Below are positions 44,954 to 54,733 of a DNA stretch of 64,000 nt, piece by piece. Each line of letters opens with the position of its first letter. The first letter of the stretch is position 1. The DNA is from Pseudomonas sp. RIT-PI-q. GTDB taxonomy: Bacteria > Pseudomonadota > Gammaproteobacteria > Pseudomonadales > Pseudomonadaceae. The position numbers and the translations under genes were made by a program. Under the pieces are notes generated by a model, which ran no database searches, was not told where the DNA came from, and worked only from the letters and a program-made list of their open reading frames with translations. The stretch is taken from contig NZ_LHPC01000020.1 in the NCBI RefSeq assembly GCF_001297125.1, positions 50,481 to 114,480 of the forward strand, written 5' to 3'.

Positions 44954-45820
44954 ATGCAACACGAAAAAAACCATTTCATCATCAAAATCACCTGTCCCGC
45001 GGTGTCCGGCATCGTGGCTGCCGTCACCACTTACCTGGCGGACAACGGTTGCTACATCGGGGAGATGGCGCAATTCGATGACGACTTCAGCGGCCGCTTT
45101 TTCATGCGCGCAGTCTTCCGTTTCAACGACGGCCACGTCGGCGATCTGCAACAGATCAAGGACGGTTTCGCCGACGTCGCCCAAGCGTTCGACATGTCCT
45201 GGGAATTGCACGACACCCGCGAACCGATGCGCGTGTTGCTGATGGTCAGCAAGTTCGACCACTGCCTGACCGACCTGCTCTACCGCTACCACAAGGGCGA
45301 GATGGACATGACCATCACCGCCATCGTCTCCAATCACCTCGACCTGCGGCCCATGGCCGAACGCGAAGGCATTCGTTTCATCTATCTACCTGTCACCAAA
45401 GACACCAAGGCCCGGCAGGAAGCCGAGCTGATGAAGATCGTCGACGACACCAGCACCGAACTCGTGGTGTTGGCGCGTTACATGCAGATCCTCTCTGATG
45501 ACCTGTGCAAACAACTCTCGGGGCGGGCGATCAACATTCACCATTCATTCCTGCCCGGTTTCAAGGGCGCCAAGCCTTATCACCAGGCCTACCAGCGTGG
45601 CGTGAAACTGATTGGCGCCACCGCCCATTACGTCACCAGCGACCTCGACGAGGGACCGATCATTGAGCAAGAAGTGCAGCGCGTCGATCACGTCTACCTG
45701 CCCGACGATCTGGTGGCCACCGGCCGCGACACCGAAACCGTGGCCCTGTCCAAGGCGGTCAAGTACCACCTGGAGCATCGGGTTTTCCTCAACCAGGACA
45801 GAACGGTGATCTTCCGGTGA
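44954..45820 (+). CDS. purU: formyltetrahydrofolate deformylase, copy 2
   Basis: The 288-residue enzyme has an ACT domain and the catalytic motif [20 protein letters not shown] plus [12 protein letters not shown]. It releases formate from 10-formyl-THF. It is the same length as the copy at 29718 and aligns without gaps. It begins the mgd operon: its stop overlaps the folD2 GTG start. GAGGA precedes the ATG. Confidence 0.92.
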   Translation: MQHEKNHFIIKITCPAVSGIVAAVTTYLADNGCYIGEMAQFDDDFSGRFFMRAVFRFNDGHVGDLQQIKDGFADVAQAFDMSWELHDTREPMRVLLMVSKFDHCLTDLLYRYHKGEMDMTITAIVSNHLDLRPMAEREGIRFIYLPVTKDTKARQEAELMKIVDDTSTELVVLARYMQILSDDLCKQLSGRAINIHHSFLPGFKGAKPYHQAYQRGVKLIGATAHYVTSDLDEGPIIEQEVQRVDHVYLPDDLVATGRDTETVALSKAVKYHLEHRVFLNQDRTVIFR

Positions 45821-46722
45821 ACACGCATAAATTGATCGACGGCAAAGCCACCGCCGCCCGTGTGCTGGTACAGGTCCGCAAGGACGTGGAGCGCCTGCGC
45901 GAGCAAGACCTTCAACCGGCGCTGGCGGTGATTCTGGTGGGCAGCGACCCGGCCAGCCAAGTCTACGTGCGCAACAAGATCCTGCGTGCCGAAGAAGTGG
46001 GCATTCGCTCGCTGGAACATCGGCTGTCCACGGACACCAGCACGGAACAGTTACTCATTCTGATCGCCCGACTGAATGCCGATCGCTCGATCCACGGCAT
46101 TCTCCTGCAACTGCCGTTGCCAGCGCACATCGATGAATTGCGCGCATTGGAAGCGATCGCCCCGGACAAGGACGTGGACGGCTTCCACAGTCAGAACGTC
46201 GGCGGTCTGAGCCAGGGTCGCAGCGTACTCGCGCCCTGCACGCCCAGCGGCTGCCTGTATTTGCTGGAACAAACCTGCGGCGATCTGCGCGGCAAGCACG
46301 CGGTGGTGATCGGCCGTTCGAACATCGTCGGCAAACCCATGGCCGCCCTGCTGCTGCAAGCCGACTGCTCGGTGACTGTGCTGCATTCACGCAGTCTCGA
46401 TGCGCAGGCCCTGTGCCGCCAGGCAGACATCGTCATCGCCGCCGTCGGCCGTCCACAGCTGATCGACGCCAGTTGGCTCAAGCCCGGTGCGGTGGTGATC
46501 GACGTCGGTATCAACCGGATCGAGGACGATGGCCGCAGCCGTCTGGTAGGCGATGTCGACTTTGACAGCGCCCTGACCCAAGTCGCGGCGATCACCCCGG
46601 TCCCCGGTGGAGTCGGCCCGATGACCATCGCCTTCCTGATGAAAAACACCGTGACCGCGGCCCTTGCGCAACACCAGGCCCAACGCAGCCAATCGGAGGC
46701 CGTATGCCATTCAATCTATTGA
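45817..46722 (+). CDS. folD: methylenetetrahydrofolate dehydrogenase/cyclohydrolase, copy 2
   Basis: The 301-residue FolD has [44 protein letters not shown] and [11 protein letters not shown], all needed for catalysis. It starts with GTG inside the purU2 stop (GTGA overlap) and its 3' end overlaps mgdA by 19 bases. This tight coupling ties the folate C1 route to N-methylglutamate dehydrogenase output. Confidence 0.92.
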   Translation: MNTHKLIDGKATAARVLVQVRKDVERLREQDLQPALAVILVGSDPASQVYVRNKILRAEEVGIRSLEHRLSTDTSTEQLLILIARLNADRSIHGILLQLPLPAHIDELRALEAIAPDKDVDGFHSQNVGGLSQGRSVLAPCTPSGCLYLLEQTCGDLRGKHAVVIGRSNIVGKPMAALLLQADCSVTVLHSRSLDAQALCRQADIVIAAVGRPQLIDASWLKPGAVVIDVGINRIEDDGRSRLVGDVDFDSALTQVAAITPVPGGVGPMTIAFLMKNTVTAALAQHQAQRSQSEAVCHSIY

Positions 46723-47945
46723 AATACGGGCTGAGTTCGGAGTACCCGGTGGAAGTGGATTTGCCACCGCCGAAGGAACTCAAATCGAGCTATGACGTGG
46801 TGATCATCGGTGCCGGCGGCCATGGTCTAGCGACGGCTTACTACTTGGCCAAGTACCACGGCATCACCAACATCGCGGTGCTGGAGAAGTCCTATCTGGG
46901 CGGCGGCAATACCGCACGCAACACCGCGGTGATCCGCTCCAACTACCTGACCAGCGAAGGCGTGCGTTTCTATGCCGAGTCGGTGCGGATGTTCCAGTCG
47001 CTGTCCAACGAATTCGATTTCAACATCATGTACTCCGAACGCGGCCAACTGACCCTGGCCCACACCGATGCCACCGTGCGTTCGTTCCGCCAGCGCGCCG
47101 AGGTCAACAAACACTTCGGCGGGCGCACCGAGATGATCGACCGCCAGCAGATTCGCGAGCTGGTGCCCAGCCTCAATCTCGATCCCGGCCACTTGCCGGT
47201 GCTCGCAGGGCTTTGGCACATCGACGGCGCCACCGCGCGCCACGACGCCGTGGCCTGGGGCTACGCCAAACAGGCGGCTAAACGCGGTGTGGAAATCCAT
47301 CAGCTCACCGAAGTCCAGGACCTGATCATCGAAAACGGCGCCATCACTGCGGTGAAAACCAATCGCGGCACCATCAAGTGCGGCTGTGCGGTGCAGGCGA
47401 TTGCCGGGCACAGTTCCTTGCTGATGGCCAAGGCCGGGATCCGTTCGCCGATCCAGACCTTCCCGCTGCAAGCGATGGTCACCCAGCCGTTCAAGCCGTT
47501 TCTTGATCCGCTGGTGAGTTCCTCCGCCCTGCACTGCTACGTGCAGCAAACCAGCCGTGGCGAAGTGGTATTCGGTGGCGGTTCCGACCCGTATCCGCTG
47601 TTCAACACACGCTCGACGCTGGACCTCAAGGAAAGCCTGCTGGCGCACGCCATCGAGATGTTCCCGTTCCTGGCCAACGCCAAGTTGATGCGCCAATGGG
47701 CCGGCATCACCGACATGACCCCGGACTACAGCCCGATCATGGGCCTGTCGCCGGTGAAGAATTATTACCTCGACGCCGGCTGGGGCACCTGGGGCTTCAA
47801 GGCCACGCCGATCTGCGGCAAGACCATGGCCGAACTGGTGGCCAGCGGCGGCAAGGTGCCGGAGCTGATCAAGCCGTTCAGCCTGGAGCGTTTCTCGACC
47901 TTCCAGCAAGTCAACGAAATGGGCGCCACAGCGGCCAGCCACTGA
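46704..47945 (+). CDS. mgdA: N-methylglutamate dehydrogenase subunit A (sarcosine oxidase beta-like)
   Basis: The 413-residue FAD amine oxidase of the DAO family has the dinucleotide motif [19 protein letters not shown] (about 32-50) and [16 protein letters not shown] near the flavin attachment region, as in SoxB. It oxidises N-methylglutamate. It overlaps folD2 and is followed by mgdB, mgdC and mgdD in the standard order. Its neighbours separate it from true sarcosine oxidase. Confidence 0.9.
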   Translation: MPFNLLKYGLSSEYPVEVDLPPPKELKSSYDVVIIGAGGHGLATAYYLAKYHGITNIAVLEKSYLGGGNTARNTAVIRSNYLTSEGVRFYAESVRMFQSLSNEFDFNIMYSERGQLTLAHTDATVRSFRQRAEVNKHFGGRTEMIDRQQIRELVPSLNLDPGHLPVLAGLWHIDGATARHDAVAWGYAKQAAKRGVEIHQLTEVQDLIIENGAITAVKTNRGTIKCGCAVQAIAGHSSLLMAKAGIRSPIQTFPLQAMVTQPFKPFLDPLVSSSALHCYVQQTSRGEVVFGGGSDPYPLFNTRSTLDLKESLLAHAIEMFPFLANAKLMRQWAGITDMTPDYSPIMGLSPVKNYYLDAGWGTWGFKATPICGKTMAELVASGGKVPELIKPFSLERFSTFQQVNEMGATAASH

Positions 47946-47958
47946 CGGAGAGCAGACG

Positions 47959-48261
47959 ATGAAAATCATGATTTGCCCGCTCAACGGGCCGCGCAATATC
48001 AGCGAGTTCACCTATGGCGGTGAATTCAAACCCATGCCCGACCCGCTGACGTGCAGTGACGGTGAATGGGCCGATTACGTGTTCAACACCGACAACCTCG
48101 CCGGCGTCGTACGTGAGTGGTGGATGCATACGCCTTCCAGCTACTGGTTTCTCGCGGAGCGGCACACCGTCACCGACGAAATCCTCCGAACCTTCGATCC
48201 CAAAGAGCTCTTCAACACCCGTGTCGAATTCAAAGCCGCCGCCAAGGAGATCGCAGGATGA
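47959..48261 (+). CDS. mgdB: N-methylglutamate dehydrogenase subunit B (sarcosine oxidase delta-like)
   Basis: The 100-residue small subunit is homologous to SoxD. SoxD proteins begin with a zinc-binding CPYCGPR motif; here it reads ICPLNGPRNISEFTYGG, so the second cysteine is replaced by Asn. A Cys remains in DPLTCSD. Such a change would weaken or alter zinc binding and may be a mark of the Mgd branch. Its stop overlaps the mgdC ATG (ATGA). Confidence 0.88.
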   Translation: MKIMICPLNGPRNISEFTYGGEFKPMPDPLTCSDGEWADYVFNTDNLAGVVREWWMHTPSSYWFLAERHTVTDEILRTFDPKELFNTRVEFKAAAKEIAG

Positions 48262-51155
48262 ACCGCCTACCCGCCCCCATGGGCCTGTTGATCGATCGTG
48301 ATCAGCCGCTGGATTTCAGTTTTGACGGCGACCGTTATCAAGGCTTGCAAGGCGACAGCATCGCCAGCGCCCTGTTGGCTAACGGACGTTTCCTGATCTC
48401 CCGTTCGTTCAAATACCATCGCCCGCGCGGCCCGCTGACCATGGCTGGCCAGGACGCCAACAGCCTGGTGCAGTTGCCTGAAGAACCCAATGTGCTGGCC
48501 GATGCTCACGCGCTGTCCGCCGGTTTGCAGGTGACCGCGCAAAACGTCAACGGCTCTCTGGACAACGACCGCGATGCCTACCTCGGCAAGTTCTCCAAAT
48601 TCATGCCGGTGGGTTTCTATTACCGCTCTTTCTACAAGCCAAAAGGCATGTGGAAAGTCTGGGAGCCGATCATTCGCAAAAAGGCCGGCCTCGGTGTGCT
48701 CGACCTGACCTTCAAGCCCGAGTATTACGACAAGGCTTACCTGTTTACCGACCTGGCGGTGATCGGCGCCGGACCTGCCGGGCTGCACGCCGCGCTGACA
48801 GCGGCCAACGCGGGGGCAAAAGTTTTGCTCATTGAACAGCAGCCGATTCTTGGTGGTTCGCTGACCTATGCACGGTTCGACATCGAAGGTAAAAGAGCTG
48901 AATCCCTGCGCCGCGAACTGCTCACGGCGGTGCAACAACACGCCAATATTCAGGTGCTGACCCAAGCCACCTGCAACGCCTGGTTTACCGACAATTACCT
49001 GCCAGTGATCCAGGGCAAACGTATGTATAAAGTGCGCGCTCGCCAGTGCCTGGTGTGCAGCGGGTCCTTCGATCAGCCGGTGATCTTTCGCAACAACGAC
49101 TTGCCCGGCGTGATGCTCACCAGCGCCGCGCAACGCTTGATGAAACTGTATGCGGTCAAACCCGGCAAACGCGCGGTGGTGCTGACCGGCAACGATGACG
49201 GTTACCTCGCGGCGCTCGATTTGCATGATCAAGGTGTGGAAGTGGCGGCAGTGGTGGACCTGCGCCATGCGCCGGCAAACACCTCGCTGTTCGGAGCGTT
49301 GGCGCAACGCAAGATCCGCTGCCTGAACAACAGCACGGTGTACGAAGCCCTGCACGAAAAAGGGATGCGTCATGTCACTGGCGTCGACATCCGCAAAATC
49401 ACCGCGCAAGGTCAGGTCGCCGAGAGCGGGCTAATCCTGGACTGCGACTTGCTGTGCATGTCCGCCGGTTACATGCCGGTCTATCAACTGCTATGCCAGG
49501 CCGGCGGCAAACTGGCCTACGATGACCAACGCGCCGAGTTCACCCTCAGCGGCCTGCCAAACACCCTCGCGGTCGCAGGCTCGGTCAATGGCCGCCATGG
49601 ACTGGACAACGTTATCGCCGATGGCGTCAACGCCGGTGCCGATGCGGCGCTCGCCCTGGGCCTTGCGGTTGACACCCAGCGTGCATCTTTCGCCGCAGAA
49701 GCCCGGGTCAACTTCAACTGGCCGATCTTCCCTCACCCCAAGGGCAAGGACTTCGTCGATTTCGACGAGGACCTGCAAGTGGCGGATATCGTCAACGCCA
49801 CCCGGATCGGTTATCGCGACGTGCAACTGGTCAAACGCTACTCCACCGTCGGCATGGGCCCGTCCCAGGGCCGTCACTCGGCGTTACCAACCGCACGCCT
49901 GGTGGCCTGGGCGACCCAACGCAACATCAGCGAAACCGGGGTGACCACGGCACGACCGCCCTTCGTCGCGGAGAAACTGGCACACGTCGCCGGCCGTGCC
50001 TTCGACCCCTACCGACAAACGCCGATGCACGCTCGCCACCTGCAAGCCGGGGCGAAGATGATGCCCGCCGGCATCTGGCAGCGCCCGGCCTATTACGGCA
50101 GCGCCAAGGACCGCGAGGCCTGCATGCAAGCCGAAGCCCTGCACGTGCGCAACAAGGTCGGCCTCATCGACGTCTCGACCCTCGGCGGCCTGGACGTGCG
50201 CGGCCCGGACGCCGCCGAACTGCTTAACCGGATGTACACCTTTGCCTTCCTCAAACAGCCGATCGGCCGTTCGCGTTATGCGTTGATGACCAATGAGCAC
50301 GGGGTAGTGATCGACGATGGCGTCTGCGCGCGGTTTGCCGAAAACCACTTCTACGTCACGGCCACCACCAGCGGCGTCGACCGGATCTATCAGCAGATGC
50401 TCAAGTGGAATGCACAGTGGCGCCTGGACGTGGACGTCGCCAACGTCACCGCGGCCATCTGCGCGGTCAACGTCGCCGGGCCGGACTCGCGCAAAGTGCT
50501 TGAGAAAGTCTGTAGCGATCTGGACCTGAGCGCTGAAGCCTTCCCTTATCTGGGCGTGCGTCAGGGCACGGTCGCCGGGATCAAGGCACGCTTGCTGCGG
50601 GTCGGTTTTGTCGGCGAACTGGGGTATGAAATCCACGTTCCTGCACGGCACGGGTTGGCACTGTGGGATGCGCTGATGGAGGCCGGCAAGGCACACGACA
50701 TTCGCCCTTTCGGTGTCGAAACCCAGCGCCTGTTGCGCCTGGAAAAAGGCCACGTGATCATCAGCCAGGACACCGACGGCATGACTCACCCGGCAGAAAT
50801 CGACATGGGTTGGGCGGTCAGTCGCACCAAGCCGTTCTTCGTCGGCCGCCGTTCGGTGGACATCCTCGAAGCCCAACCGCTGAAACGCAAACTGGTGGGG
50901 TTCGCCCTGCCCAAGGGCAGCCTGCAACCGCTTGAAGGCCACCTGGTGCTCAACGGCCCCGACATCAGCGGCAGCGTCACCTCCTGCGAGTATTCCGCCA
51001 CCCTGGGGAAAATCATCGGCCTGGCCTACGCCGACATCGACCAGAGCCAACCCGGCCAGCGCATTCCGATCCGTGTCGAAGGCGGCATTCTGCTCCAGGC
51101 CGAAGTGGTGAAGCTGCCCTTCTTCGATCCCGATAACCAACGGCAGGAGCTTTAA
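48258..51155 (+). CDS. mgdC: N-methylglutamate dehydrogenase subunit C (sarcosine oxidase alpha-like)
   Basis: The 965-residue protein has an N-terminal ferredoxin-like region (FDGDRYQGLQGDSIASALLA), a dinucleotide-binding part (VIGAGPAGLHAA near residue 168) and a C-terminal GcvT-type folate-binding half (about 590-965, RVGFVGELGYEIHVPARHG). The layout equals SoxA. The folate domain takes the C1 unit from N-methylglutamate as methylene-THF. The ATG at 48258 is set by the ATGA overlap with mgdB. Confidence 0.9.
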   Translation: MNRLPAPMGLLIDRDQPLDFSFDGDRYQGLQGDSIASALLANGRFLISRSFKYHRPRGPLTMAGQDANSLVQLPEEPNVLADAHALSAGLQVTAQNVNGSLDNDRDAYLGKFSKFMPVGFYYRSFYKPKGMWKVWEPIIRKKAGLGVLDLTFKPEYYDKAYLFTDLAVIGAGPAGLHAALTAANAGAKVLLIEQQPILGGSLTYARFDIEGKRAESLRRELLTAVQQHANIQVLTQATCNAWFTDNYLPVIQGKRMYKVRARQCLVCSGSFDQPVIFRNNDLPGVMLTSAAQRLMKLYAVKPGKRAVVLTGNDDGYLAALDLHDQGVEVAAVVDLRHAPANTSLFGALAQRKIRCLNNSTVYEALHEKGMRHVTGVDIRKITAQGQVAESGLILDCDLLCMSAGYMPVYQLLCQAGGKLAYDDQRAEFTLSGLPNTLAVAGSVNGRHGLDNVIADGVNAGADAALALGLAVDTQRASFAAEARVNFNWPIFPHPKGKDFVDFDEDLQVADIVNATRIGYRDVQLVKRYSTVGMGPSQGRHSALPTARLVAWATQRNISETGVTTARPPFVAEKLAHVAGRAFDPYRQTPMHARHLQAGAKMMPAGIWQRPAYYGSAKDREACMQAEALHVRNKVGLIDVSTLGGLDVRGPDAAELLNRMYTFAFLKQPIGRSRYALMTNEHGVVIDDGVCARFAENHFYVTATTSGVDRIYQQMLKWNAQWRLDVDVANVTAAICAVNVAGPDSRKVLEKVCSDLDLSAEAFPYLGVRQGTVAGIKARLLRVGFVGELGYEIHVPARHGLALWDALMEAGKAHDIRPFGVETQRLLRLEKGHVIISQDTDGMTHPAEIDMGWAVSRTKPFFVGRRSVDILEAQPLKRKLVGFALPKGSLQPLEGHLVLNGPDISGSVTSCEYSATLGKIIGLAYADIDQSQPGQRIPIRVEGGILLQAEVVKLPFFDPDNQRQEL

Positions 51156-51158
51156 GCC

Positions 51159-51728
51159 ATGACCAGCCTGAGAGAACAACACAGCGTCGGGCAGCACGCG
51201 CTCGCGCCATTGCCGAGCTGCACCCTGACCGATCTGACTGACCTGCCTCGGGTCGGTTTTCGTGGCGCGCACAGCGCCACGTACCTGCAAGGCCGCGATT
51301 TTGTCCTGCCGGACACCCCCAATCGCGCCATCATCCAGGCCGATGGCAGCCAAGTGGCGCGCCTGTCCCAGACCGAGTATCTGCTGCTGGGCAGTCCCTC
51401 GGACCTGGGCCAGCGCATCGCCGACGAAGAAGCCCGTTGGGAGCTGGATCATCAGGCCAATTACCTGCTGCCGCGCCAGGACAGCCATGCCTGTTTTCAA
51501 CTGAGCGGCGAACCCCTGGCCGAGGTCATGGCCAAGCTCTGCGGCGTCGACTTGAGCCCACTGGCGTTCGGCCCCGGTGCAGTGGCGCAAACCTCGGCGG
51601 CACGCATCAATGTGATCGTGATCAACTCCAGCACCGCGCAACAGCCGGGTTTTCACATCCTTTGTGATCGGGCGTCGAAAACCTATTTTCGTGAGGCACT
51701 ACTGGATGCGATGCAAGAGTTTGGTTGA
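51159..51728 (+). CDS. mgdD: N-methylglutamate dehydrogenase subunit D (sarcosine oxidase gamma-like)
   Basis: The 189-residue protein is homologous to SoxG, the small subunit of heterotetrameric sarcosine oxidases. It has a GcvT-like partial fold but no known catalytic residues and probably stabilises the complex. It follows mgdC after 3 bases and ends the operon; a 48-base-arm inverted repeat follows. Confidence 0.88.
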   Translation: MTSLREQHSVGQHALAPLPSCTLTDLTDLPRVGFRGAHSATYLQGRDFVLPDTPNRAIIQADGSQVARLSQTEYLLLGSPSDLGQRIADEEARWELDHQANYLLPRQDSHACFQLSGEPLAEVMAKLCGVDLSPLAFGPGAVAQTSAARINVIVINSSTAQQPGFHILCDRASKTYFREALLDAMQEFG

Positions 51729-51742
51729 GCCATAACACGATC

Positions 51743-51879
51743 CCTGTAGCCGCTGGCGAAGCCTGCGTCCGGCTGCGCAGCAGTCGTAAAATTAGACACC
51801 GCGGTGCATCAGACTCACCGTGCACTCAGGGTTTACGACTGCTGCGCAGCCGGACGCAGGCTTCGCCAGCGGCTACAGG
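51743..51879. repeat. perfect 48-base-arm inverted repeat
   Basis: The arms 51743-51790 and 51832-51879 are exact reverse complements (CCTGTAGCCGCTGG..CAGTCGTAAA) with a 41-base loop. It lies between the convergent mgdD and MFS genes. Relatives occur at 22459, 58064 and 63665. Confidence 0.92.
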
Positions 51880-51901
51880 ATCGGTGTTGCTGCCAAGTCA
51901 T

Positions 51902-53578
51902 TTACGTGTGATGAATTTCCCGATCCTTGGTTTCCGGCAGGAAGAACGTACCCAGAATGGCCGTCATCACGGCGATGACGATCGGATACCACAACCCGTA
52001 ATAAATATCCCCGGTGGCCGCGACCATGGCGAACGCCACCGTCGGCAGGAAGCCGCCGAACCAGCCATTGCCGATGTGGTACGGCAGCGACATCGAGGTG
52101 TAGCGGATGCGTGCGGGGAACAGTTCCACCAGCCACGCGGCAATCGGGCCATAGACCATGGTCACGTAGATCACCAGGATGGTCAGGAACAACAGCACCA
52201 TTGGGTAATTGGTTTTAGCGGGGTCGGCCTTCTCAGGGTAACCGGCTTCCTTGAGCCCGGCGCCGAGGGTGGCGGCGAAGGCATCGTTGCGCGTCTTGAA
52301 GTCGGCGGCCGGCATGCCGGTGCCCTCGAAACTCGGGATCACCTTGTCGCCGATGCGCACCTGCGCGACGGTGCCCGGTTCAGCCTTCACGTTTTTGTAG
52401 GGGATGGCTCTTTTCGCCAGCACGGTTTTCGCGAGGTCGCAGGAACTGGTGAATTTGGCCTTGCCCACCGGGTCGAACTGGAACGAACACTGATCAGGAT
52501 CGGCGATCACTGTGACCGGGTTCTTCTCCTGCGCGATGAACACGTCAGGGTTACCGTATTGGGTCAACGCATGGAAGATCGGGAAGTAGGTCACCGCCGC
52601 GAGAATACAGCCGGCCATGATGATGCCCTTGCGGCCAATGCGGTCGGACAGGCTGCCGAAGATGACGAAGAACGGCGTACCGATCAGCAGGGAGCCGGCA
52701 ATCAACAGGTTGGCGGTCTGCGGGTCGATCTTCAGCGTTTGCAGCAGGAAAAACAGCGCATAGAACTGCCCGGTGTACCAGACCACGGCCTGGCCGGCGG
52801 TGCCGCCGAGCAGGGCCATGATCACAATTTTCAGGTTGTCCCAGCGGGCGAAGGATTCGGTCAATGGCGCCTTGGAGGATTTGCCTTCGGCCTTCATTTT
52901 CAGGAACACCGGCGACTCGCTGAGTTGCAGGCGGATGTACACCGACACGATCAGCAGCAGGATCGACAGCAGGAACGGAATCCGCCAGCCCCAGGCTTCG
53001 AAGGCCTCAGTGCCCAGGACCGTGCGGCAGGCGAGGATCACCAGCAGCGAGAGAAACAGGCCGAGGGTCGCGGTGGTTTGAATCCACGACGTGAAGTAGC
53101 CGCGCTTGCCTTTCGGCGCATGCTCGGCCACGTAAGTCGCCGCCCCGCCGTACTCGCCGCCCAGGGCCAGGCCTTGCAACAGCCGCAGGGTGATCAGGAT
53201 GACCGGTGCTGCCACGCCGATGGTCGCGTAACCGGGCAGGAAGCCCACCACGGCCGTGGAGATACCCATGATCACAATGGTGATGAGAAAGGTGTGCTTG
53301 CGCCCGATCATGTCACCCAGCCGGCCGAACACAATGGCGCCGAAAGGCCTTACGGCAAAGCCCGCGGCGAACGCCAGCAGCGCGAAGATGAACGACGTTG
53401 TCTCGTTGACCCCGGCGAAGAAGTGCTTGGCGATGATCGCCGCAAGGGAGCCGTAAAGGTAGAAGTCGTACCACTCGAACACAGTGCCCAAAGACGAGGC
53501 GAAAATGACCTTGCGCTCCTCCTTGGTGATCCCGTGGTGGGGCGCGCTGCCCGTGGTTGTGCTGTCGATTGTGGCCAT
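51902..53578 (-). CDS. MFS metabolite:proton symporter with a large extracytoplasmic insert
   Basis: The 558-residue protein has the MHS-family start (SLGTVFEWYDFYLYGSLA), the RPFGAIVFGRLGDMIGRK motif and 12 membrane segments. Between late segments it carries an extra hydrophilic stretch of about 110 residues (from about 340) with two cysteines (QCSFQF and SSCDLAK) that could form a disulphide. Family members take up organic acids or osmolytes with protons. GGAG precedes the ATG at 53578; the longer frame is rejected. It is divergent from the ABC operon. Confidence 0.85.
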   Translation of the reverse strand: MATIDSTTTGSAPHHGITKEERKVIFASSLGTVFEWYDFYLYGSLAAIIAKHFFAGVNETTSFIFALLAFAAGFAVRPFGAIVFGRLGDMIGRKHTFLITIVIMGISTAVVGFLPGYATIGVAAPVILITLRLLQGLALGGEYGGAATYVAEHAPKGKRGYFTSWIQTTATLGLFLSLLVILACRTVLGTEAFEAWGWRIPFLLSILLLIVSVYIRLQLSESPVFLKMKAEGKSSKAPLTESFARWDNLKIVIMALLGGTAGQAVVWYTGQFYALFFLLQTLKIDPQTANLLIAGSLLIGTPFFVIFGSLSDRIGRKGIIMAGCILAAVTYFPIFHALTQYGNPDVFIAQEKNPVTVIADPDQCSFQFDPVGKAKFTSSCDLAKTVLAKRAIPYKNVKAEPGTVAQVRIGDKVIPSFEGTGMPAADFKTRNDAFAATLGAGLKEAGYPEKADPAKTNYPMVLLFLTILVIYVTMVYGPIAAWLVELFPARIRYTSMSLPYHIGNGWFGGFLPTVAFAMVAATGDIYYGLWYPIVIAVMTAILGTFFLPETKDREIHHT

Positions 53579-53900
53579 GAGTCTTCTCCGTCGTGCTCTT
53601 GTTGTAGGCCGGAGTACCTCACCCGCTTTGCCGCACCCAGGCCCTTGGGCTGATGTCACCGGATCGCGGATTGCGCGAAGAATGGGAACAGGCTGCCCGC
53701 CTCGCATCGCCGCAAGTTGCCTAGAAGCATAATCACCTTCGCGCAGATATCCACTCGCCCTCCCGCTAAACCCCGGGCTGACCCGTTGTCCGGGTTTTCT
53801 CGCAGCTCGTTTTGATATCTTTTTTTTCACCGTGTTGATTTCTGAAATAATACGTGTCATTTATAGCCACACAAAAACACGCCCCCAGGGAGTCAACAAT
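53579..53900. other. divergent promoter region of the MFS and ABC genes
   Basis: About 320 bases without a gene. An AT-rich part near 53820-53870 (TTGATT, TGAAATAATACGTGTCA) is the probable promoter and operator zone of the ABC operon. Confidence 0.45.
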
Positions 53901-54677
53901 ATGAACAAGACAGAACTTCTAGGTGCTCTGGCACTGTGCGCCGCAAGTTTGCTGGCCCACGCTGACGAAGACAGCCTGCGTATCGGTATCGAAGCCGCCT
54001 ACCCGCCCTTCTCCTTCAAGACGCCGGAGGGCAACGTCAGCGGTTTCGATTACGACATCGGCAACGCCCTGTGCGAAGAGATGAAGGTGAAATGTGAGTG
54101 GGTCATCCAGGAATTCGACGGCATGATCCCCTCGCTGAAAGTGCGCAAGATCGATGCGGTGCTGTCGTCGATGTCGATCACCGAAGACCGGATGAAGTCG
54201 GTCGACTTCAGCAAAAAGTATTACCACACCCCCGGCAAGTTCGCGATGAAGGCTGGCAACGTGATCAACGACCCTACGGTTGATCTCAAAGGCAAGAAAG
54301 TCGGCGTGCAACGCTCCTCGACCTACGACCGTTTCGCCACCGAGCAGCTTGAAAAAGCCGGGGTCATGGTGGTGCGTTACGGCTCACAAAATGAGGCCTT
54401 CCTCGACCTGGCCTCGGGTCGCCTGGACGCCACACTCGCCGACATCGTCAACACCGATGAAAGCTTTATCAAAACCCCGGCAGGCAACGGTTTCGCCTTG
54501 GTCGGGCCAGACATCAACGACCCGAAATACTTCGGCCGTGGCGCCGGGATCGCGGTGCGTAAAGGCGACAGCGTGAACGTTGCGCGCCTGAGTGCCGCGA
54601 TTGACGCGATCCGTGCCAATGGCAAGTACCAGCAAGTGATGGGCAAGTATTTCGCCTTCGATATCTACGGCGAATAA
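53901..54677 (+). CDS. polar amino-acid ABC transporter, periplasmic binding protein
   Basis: The 258-residue protein has a signal peptide (cleavage near AHA-DE, about 21) and the type II binding-protein fold with the family signature GFDYDIGNALCEEMKVKC. It resembles the lysine/arginine/ornithine- and histidine-binding proteins. It opens the operon of two permeases, a hydrolase and an ATPase. AGGGAG lies before the ATG at 53901; the track frame begins further upstream without a site. Confidence 0.9.
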   Translation: MNKTELLGALALCAASLLAHADEDSLRIGIEAAYPPFSFKTPEGNVSGFDYDIGNALCEEMKVKCEWVIQEFDGMIPSLKVRKIDAVLSSMSITEDRMKSVDFSKKYYHTPGKFAMKAGNVINDPTVDLKGKKVGVQRSSTYDRFATEQLEKAGVMVVRYGSQNEAFLDLASGRLDATLADIVNTDESFIKTPAGNGFALVGPDINDPKYFGRGAGIAVRKGDSVNVARLSAAIDAIRANGKYQQVMGKYFAFDIYGE

Positions 54678-54733
54678 ACGCCTGCCTGCCCCCTGGCGCC
54701 GCCCGTTGCGGCGCTCGATTGAGGAACTTCATC

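Noticed and set aside
46704..51728. Annotation of the four genes as heterotetrameric sarcosine oxidase soxBDAG
   Set aside because: The genes are homologous to sox, but no glyA or other glycine genes are present. They sit with gmaS, mgsABC, purU and folD, and the small subunit lacks the second zinc cysteine. N-methylglutamate dehydrogenase fits better.
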